From Gluconacetobacter asukensis (lineage in GTDB: Bacteria > Pseudomonadota > Alphaproteobacteria > Acetobacterales > Acetobacteraceae): 64,000 nt of DNA. The position numbers were made by a program, and so were the translations under genes. Below the pieces are notes generated by a model. It did no database searches and was not told the DNA's origin. It saw only the letters and a program-made list of their open reading frames with translations. How positions within the stretch are numbered: the stretch's first letter is position 1; each line of letters starts with the position of its first letter. The stretch is taken from positions 1 through 64,000 of the forward strand of contig NZ_JABEQE010000010.1 of the NCBI RefSeq assembly GCF_014174375.1, written 5' to 3'. This document shows, piece after piece, positions 59,400-64,000 of the stretch.

Positions 59400-60472
59400 T
59401 GGAGACCGGCCTGCCGCCCGGCCGAGCTGTCGCGTTGCGCGACGCCATTCGCGACAAGGCGCTGGCGCTGGGCTTCGATGCGGTGGGATTCTGCGAGGCC
59501 GCGCTGGGGGATGGCGCCCGGCAGCGTCTGGCTGATTTTCTGGCGGCAGGCCATCATGGCGCGATGGACTGGCTGGCCGAGCGGGTAGAACAGCGCGGCG
59601 ATCCGCGCGTTCTGTGGCCCGAGGCCCGGAGCGTGATCGCGCTGGGTCTGTCCTACGCCCCGCCCGGCGATGCGCTGGCGACGACGCGTCTGGCGGACCG
59701 AGGGAATATCTCGGTCTATGCCCGCCATCGCGACTATCACGATGTGGTCAAGGGCATGCTCAAGCATCTGGCCCAGTTCGTGGTGGCTCAAGGTGCGCGC
59801 GCGGGAGCCGCGCCCGAGGTCAAGGTTTTCGTCGATACCGCGCCGGTGATGGAAAAGCCTCTGGCCGAGCAGGCTGGGCTGGGCTGGCAGGGCAAGCACA
59901 CCAACCTGGTCTCGCGCCGGCATGGAAGCTGGTTGTTCCTGGGTGAGATCTATACCACCCTGGTCCTGCCGGCATCCGATGCTTCGGGTGGCCGATGCGG
60001 GTCGTGTCGCCGTTGCCTGGAAGCCTGCCCGACTGACGCTTTTCCCGCACCGTACCAACTGGATGCGCGGCGCTGCATTTCGTACCTGACGATCGAGAAT
60101 CCCGGACCGATCCCGAAGCAATTCCGGGAGGCAATGGGGAACCGGATCTACGGTTGTGACGATTGCCTGGCGGTCTGTCCCTGGAACCGCTTTGCCACGG
60201 AGTCGCGTCACATGAAGCTGCGGGCGCGCGAGGATCTGACGGCGCCACGCCTGGCTGAACTGGCGCTTCTGGACGATACGGGGTTCCGCACCATGTTCTC
60301 GGGCTCGCCCGTCAAGCGTATCGGCCGCGACCGGTTCGTGCGCAACGTGTTGGTGGCTATTGGCAATTCGGGTCATGCGGCCCTGGAGCCAGTGGCGCGA
60401 GACCTGTGTGATGATTCGAACGCCGTGGTGGCCGAGACCGCACGCTGGGCGGTCGGGCGGCTGGCCGGATGA
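59399..60472 (+). CDS. queG: Epoxyqueuosine reductase
   Basis: A 357-residue enzyme. [20 protein letters not shown] and [10 protein letters not shown] are the cobalamin/tRNA-site blocks; [12 protein letters not shown] and [10 protein letters not shown] are two 4Fe-4S sites. The C-terminal helical HEAT-like end follows. Performs the last step to queuosine using B12. ATG shares TGATG with the tgt stop. Confidence 0.97.
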   Translation: METGLPPGRAVALRDAIRDKALALGFDAVGFCEAALGDGARQRLADFLAAGHHGAMDWLAERVEQRGDPRVLWPEARSVIALGLSYAPPGDALATTRLADRGNISVYARHRDYHDVVKGMLKHLAQFVVAQGARAGAAPEVKVFVDTAPVMEKPLAEQAGLGWQGKHTNLVSRRHGSWLFLGEIYTTLVLPASDASGGRCGSCRRCLEACPTDAFPAPYQLDARRCISYLTIENPGPIPKQFREAMGNRIYGCDDCLAVCPWNRFATESRHMKLRAREDLTAPRLAELALLDDTGFRTMFSGSPVKRIGRDRFVRNVLVAIGNSGHAALEPVARDLCDDSNAVVAETARWAVGRLAG

Positions 60473-60717
60473 GCGGCGGCCTGGTCAAGCGCAGCCTGAT
60501 TCTGTCCGGGCATCGGACCAGCGTGGCGCTGGAACCCGAATTCTGGGCGGCGCTGGAACGCATGGCGCGCGCGCGCGGGCTTGGCCTGCCGGCGCTGATC
60601 GCCGGTATTGACGCCGCGCGCGATCCGGCGCGGCCATTGGCGTCCGCCCTGCGGGTCGCAGCGTTGCATGCGGCGCAGGCACGTGCTGATTTGGGGGGGA
60701 CGCCGCACGCGTGCTAG
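60469..60717 (+). CDS. Ribbon-helix-helix domain protein
   Basis: An 82-residue protein: [20 protein letters not shown] and [20 protein letters not shown] match the alphaproteobacterial RHH_4 family, a small DNA-binding fold often mislabelled as aryl-sulfate sulfotransferase. Overlaps queG by 4 nt. Confidence 0.85.
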   Translation: MSGGLVKRSLILSGHRTSVALEPEFWAALERMARARGLGLPALIAGIDAARDPARPLASALRVAALHAAQARADLGGTPHAC

Positions 60718-60750
60718 ACCATAGGTGGTCCGGACATCTGGGCGGGAAGA

Positions 60751-61578
60751 ATGGCGATCTGGGGTAAATTATTCGGTGGTGTGGCGGGGTTCGCGGTCGG
60801 CGGCCCCATGGGCGCCGTGCTGGGCGCGGCGCTTGGTCATGCGGCGGATAACGGATCGATCCTGGAAACGCCCGTCGGCGGCTGGACCGACCGCTGGGGC
60901 CCCCGAATGAATGCCGACCCGAATGGGGCGGCCACTTTCGTGGCGGCCAAGCTGGCCTCGGTGATGGGCAAGCGCGACCAGCTCTATGGGCTGGTGATGG
61001 TCGTATTATGCGCCAAGGTCGCCAAATGCGACGGGCCGGTGAACCGGGCCGAAATCGACGCCTTCAAGCGCCGGTTTCAGATCCCTGCCGAAAATGCAAG
61101 CGATGTCGGCCGCCTGTTCGACCAGGCGCGGCAGCGGGTCGATGATTTCGAATCCTTCGCCGTCGAGTTGGGCCGGGCGTTCCACGACAAGTCTGAGATG
61201 CTGGAAGAGGCGCTCGCCGTACTGTTCGGCATTGCCCGCGCCGATCTGGGACCGGACGAGGCACTGCATCCGGCGGAAATCCGTTTCCTGCGGCGGGTGC
61301 ACCAGGCCTTCGGCCTCGGCCCCGGGGCGTGGGACCGTGCCGAATCCGGCGGCGCGCGGCCCGATGTGAGCGAGATCGACGCCTATGCCGTGCTGGGCGT
61401 GGCCCGCAATGCGACGGACACCGAAGTGCGCGCAGCCTGGCGTGTCCTGGTGCGCGAACATCATCCCGACGCCATGACGGCCCGAGGTGCCGACGAGGCG
61501 GCGCTGGAGGCCGCGGCCGGGCGGATCGCGCAGATCAATGCGGCATGGGACCGGGTTAAGCGCGACCGGAAGCTGTAG
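60751..61578 (+). CDS. djlA: DjlA-like TerB/J-domain co-chaperone
   Basis: A 275-residue protein. A Gly-rich hydrophobic N-terminal span (GVAGFAVGGPMGAVLGAALG), a TerB-like helical domain (residues about 65-190), and a C-terminal J domain (AYAVLGVARNATDTEVRAAW with the HPD of EHHPDAM). It would anchor and stimulate DnaK at the inner membrane. It overlaps the converging mrp gene by 23 nt. Confidence 0.92.
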   Translation: MAIWGKLFGGVAGFAVGGPMGAVLGAALGHAADNGSILETPVGGWTDRWGPRMNADPNGAATFVAAKLASVMGKRDQLYGLVMVVLCAKVAKCDGPVNRAEIDAFKRRFQIPAENASDVGRLFDQARQRVDDFESFAVELGRAFHDKSEMLEEALAVLFGIARADLGPDEALHPAEIRFLRRVHQAFGLGPGAWDRAESGGARPDVSEIDAYAVLGVARNATDTEVRAAWRVLVREHHPDAMTARGADEAALEAAAGRIAQINAAWDRVKRDRKL

Positions 61579-62668
61579 CCCGCCTGACCGTCGCAGCCAC
61601 CGTATGGGCCAGTGCCCGATAGGCCTGGCCGGCGGGGCTGTCGGGGGCCGAGATGACGATGGGGGCGCCGGCATCGGCGCTGGCGCGGATATCGGCCAAC
61701 AGCGGGATTTCACCCAGGAAAGGCACGCCCAGCGCCTCGGCCTCGGCCCGGGCGCCGCCATGGCCGAACAGGTCCGTGCGGTGGCCGCAATTCGGGCAGC
61801 AGAAATAGGACATGTTTTCGACCATGCCGAGCACGGGGACGTTCATCTTCTCGAACATCGCGATCCCGCGCCGGGCGTCGAGTAGCGCGATATCCTGCGG
61901 GGTGGAGACGATGACCGCGCCTGCAAGCGAGACCTTCTGCGCCAGCGTCAACTGCGCGTCGCCGGTGCCGGGGGGCATGTCCACCACCAGCACGTCCAGC
62001 GCGCCCCATTCCACGTCGCCCAGAAGCTGACCCAGCGCGCCCATCACCATCGGGCCGCGCCAGATCATGGCCTGCCGTTCGTCCACCAGCAGGCCGATGG
62101 ACATGGCGCGGATGCCCCACGCCTCCAGCGGCGCCATGCGGCCCTCGCGGACCTGGGGCGGTTGGTGCAGGCCCATCATGCGCGGCAGGGAGGGGCCGTG
62201 GATATCGGCATCAAGCAGGCCGACGCGCAGCCCCTCCATCCCCAGCCCGACGGCCAGGTTTACGGCGGTGGTGGACTTGCCGACGCCGCCCTTACCCGAG
62301 GCCACGGCGATGACGGTGCGCACCTCCGGCAGGATCGGCCCCTGCGCGGGGCGACCGCCAGGGCCGCCCAGGTTCAGCGGCCGGTGGCCGCCGCCCGGTG
62401 CGGGCGCGGGGGCGGATGCGGGGCGATGGGCGGTGAGGATCACACTAGCGGTACTGACGCCGGGCAGGGCGCGCAGCGCCCGTTCGGCCGCCGGGAGCAG
62501 GGGCTGGATGCGTCCGGCCGCCGCCCGGTCGGTGGCCAGGGCGACATGCAATGTTCCGTCGCGCAACATTGTCGTATCCAGGGCCGCATGGTCCAGGATC
62601 GTCGATCCGTTCGCGTCGCGGACCTGGCGCAGGATGTCGGTGATCTGCGCCGGCGTGGGTTCCGTCAT
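61556..62668 (-). CDS. mrp: Mrp/ApbC-type Fe-S cluster carrier
   Basis: A 370-residue protein. An N-terminal DUF59/MIP18-like domain (DILRQVRDANGSTILDHAAL) is followed by a P-loop ATPase: AVASGKGGVGKSTTAVNLA, then DADIHGPSLPRMMGL and the CxxC pair of YFCCPNCGH that carries the cluster. It delivers Fe-S clusters to target enzymes. Start ATG 62668; a longer frame to 62980 is not supported. Confidence 0.94.
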   Translation of the reverse strand: MTEPTPAQITDILRQVRDANGSTILDHAALDTTMLRDGTLHVALATDRAAAGRIQPLLPAAERALRALPGVSTASVILTAHRPASAPAPAPGGGHRPLNLGGPGGRPAQGPILPEVRTVIAVASGKGGVGKSTTAVNLAVGLGMEGLRVGLLDADIHGPSLPRMMGLHQPPQVREGRMAPLEAWGIRAMSIGLLVDERQAMIWRGPMVMGALGQLLGDVEWGALDVLVVDMPPGTGDAQLTLAQKVSLAGAVIVSTPQDIALLDARRGIAMFEKMNVPVLGMVENMSYFCCPNCGHRTDLFGHGGARAEAEALGVPFLGEIPLLADIRASADAGAPIVISAPDSPAGQAYRALAHTVAATVRRATASGRA

Positions 62669-62874
62669 GGTCAGTCCTTCCCTGGCGGCCGCGCGGGGCG
62701 TGGTCGCGTCGTTGCCCGGACATAGGCGAAAACCGTCTGCGCGCAAATCGGAATGGTCGCACGGGCATGTTCGGGGCATATGTAAGAAATCGCAACGGGA
62801 CTGGAGTGGCGGGCGGTTCCGCTCCATTTGTCGAAAGACGCCGCATGTTGCGGCGGACAGGAGAACCGGCTGAT

Positions 62875-64000
62875 ATGACTGCATCCGCGCCTCGCCCGCA
62901 GGTTTCGTCCGGGTCAGGACAGGGGGCGACGGTGTCTGTGAGGCCGTCGGGGAGCCGGCGCGACCATCGGATCGATGCACTGCGCGGCGTCGCGCTGCTG
63001 ATGATGTTCGTCGACCATATTCCGCAGAACGTGCTGAACCGCTTCACGTTGCGCAATGTCGGTTTTGCCGACGCGGCGGAAATCTTTGTGCTGCTGGCGG
63101 GCTACGCCTCTTGGCTGGCCTATGGCCGGAATTTCCAGCGGGTGGGGCTGCGTGCCGGTGTGGGCCGGGTGTGGCGGCGTTGCGCGCGGCTGTATGTTTT
63201 CCAGGCCGTCATGGTGGTGGTGACAACGGCGACCATCCGTTACTGGCGTGCCTTCTGGCCGGTGCCTGTCGATTTCCTCGAACCCGAACTGGCGCATGGG
63301 CTGAGTTCCTTCTGGCGTGTCATGTTCCTCGACGCCCTGCCCAGCAATCTGAACATTCTGCCGCTCTACATGGTGCTGCTGGGTGTCTTTCCGCTGATCT
63401 ACCTGCTGATCCGCACGAGCCTGCGGCTGACGCTGGCGCTCAGTGGCGGCCTGTGGCTGTTGATCAATCTCGACCCCTCGATCAATTTCCCCAACTGGCT
63501 GGACCCGGACGGCTGGTATTTCGACCCGCTGGCCTGGCAGTTCCTCTTCACTCTGGGGGCCTGCGGCGCCGTGGTGGCGGGGCGGCATGACGGCAGCCTG
63601 CCGCGCCGGGGCTGGCTGCGCTGGGCCTGCGGTGTCTATCTGGCGGTCTCCGCGCTGGAGGCCTTTCCCTGGCAGCAATGGGGCCTGCCCGACCTGCGGC
63701 CCTTTGCCCTGACCGCGCCGGACAAGAGCGTACTCGCTCCGCTGCGGCTGCTGGACGTGCTGGCGATCTTCTATCTCGTCCAGTCCTCGCACGGTGTGCG
63801 TGGCGCCGCCGAAGGGCGCATCGGGCGGGTCATGGCGCTGTTCGGGCGCCATTCGCTGGAAGTCTTCTCGGTCGGGACGGTGATCGACCTGTATGCCCGG
63901 CTGGTCTTTACCTCCTTCGGGTCCGGCTGGATGCTGCAGATCGCGGTGAATGTGATCGGATTCACGATCCTGTGGGGCCTGGCGGCGGTTCTCGACCGGG
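62875..64000 (+). CDS. OpgC-like membrane acyltransferase, partial
   Basis: At least 375 residues; the end is cut by the window. RRDHRIDALRGVALLMMFVD, HIPQNVLNRFTLRNVGFADA and AEIFVLLAGYASWLAYGR match the OpgC family, multi-span proteins that succinylate periplasmic glucans in proteobacteria. Eight or more hydrophobic segments are visible. Start at ATG 62875; AGGAG is 12 nt away, rather far. Substrate here unproven. Confidence 0.85.
   Translation, partial: MTASAPRPQVSSGSGQGATVSVRPSGSRRDHRIDALRGVALLMMFVDHIPQNVLNRFTLRNVGFADAAEIFVLLAGYASWLAYGRNFQRVGLRAGVGRVWRRCARLYVFQAVMVVVTTATIRYWRAFWPVPVDFLEPELAHGLSSFWRVMFLDALPSNLNILPLYMVLLGVFPLIYLLIRTSLRLTLALSGGLWLLINLDPSINFPNWLDPDGWYFDPLAWQFLFTLGACGAVVAGRHDGSLPRRGWLRWACGVYLAVSALEAFPWQQWGLPDLRPFALTAPDKSVLAPLRLLDVLAIFYLVQSSHGVRGAAEGRIGRVMALFGRHSLEVFSVGTVIDLYARLVFTSFGSGWMLQIAVNVIGFTILWGLAAVLDR

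Overview
The window is high-GC alphaproteobacterial DNA, most likely from an acetic acid bacterium (Acetobacteraceae, Gluconacetobacter/Komagataeibacter-like). The assignment is inferred from base composition, gene content (RcnB-like protein, DOPA-dioxygenase-like protein, DadA, queA-tgt-queG-djlA-mrp order) and GC-rich hairpin repeats, not from a database match.

Host left flank (1-2433): a hairpin repeat, then a leftward run of thioredoxin-TPR (CnoX-like), LON-domain and Trm112-like genes, then a rightward tRNA-Gly(GCC).

Prophage (2434-41492): a complete-looking prophage of about 39 kb is integrated in the 3' part of the tRNA-Gly gene. It is bounded by a perfect 51-bp direct repeat (attL 2434-2484, attR 41442-41492). 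The leftward early arm (2598-10674) carries integrase, an overlapping excisionase-like gene, RecT, a Gp157-like protein, an ASCH protein, a cytosine methyltransferase tail and a DUF6745-like protein with 35 tetrapeptide repeats. It also holds several tiny zinc-knuckle or membrane genes, mostly coupled by ATGA or TGATG overlaps. The control region (10701-12282) has a LexA/CI-type repressor, a divergent Cro-like gene, GTAAG-N5-CTTAC operators and a membrane gene in the lambda rex position. The rightward early genes (12082-16824) include a RusA resolvase and a replication initiator. The virion genes (16821-34217) follow the P22 order: terS, terL, portal, scaffold, coat, gp4-like, tailspike, gp10-like, needle-like, three ejection proteins. 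Directly after them, where P22 has immI, sits an Mnt-like / Arc-like / KilA-N antirepressor locus. An AT-rich P63C-domain gene with its own inverted-repeat operator comes next. The lysis/accessory cassette (38189-41083) has an XhlA-like protein, a SleB-type hydrolase, a holin-like protein, a Tat-type lipoprotein and two papain-like proteins.

Host right flank (41493-64000): the displaced tRNA terminator; a polar amino-acid ABC transporter operon with a DadA-type dehydrogenase; an SDR without the usual YxxxK and a divergent class III aminotransferase; a DOPA-dioxygenase-like protein and an F420-reductase-like NADP enzyme; an RcnB-like repeat protein; an amidase / LuxR regulator / APC permease group; SsuBC-type ABC genes without a binding protein; a nitroreductase; a PEBP protein; the queuosine operon queA-tgt-queG; a ribbon-helix-helix protein; djlA; mrp; and the start of an OpgC-like gene cut by the window end.

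In the lysogen, the repressor should hold the leftward and rightward early promoters off while the rex-position membrane gene and the P63C gene may stay on. On induction the int/xis/RecT arm, the replication genes and then the P22-like virion and lysis genes would follow. The immI-like locus provides a possible second switch that could inactivate the repressor.
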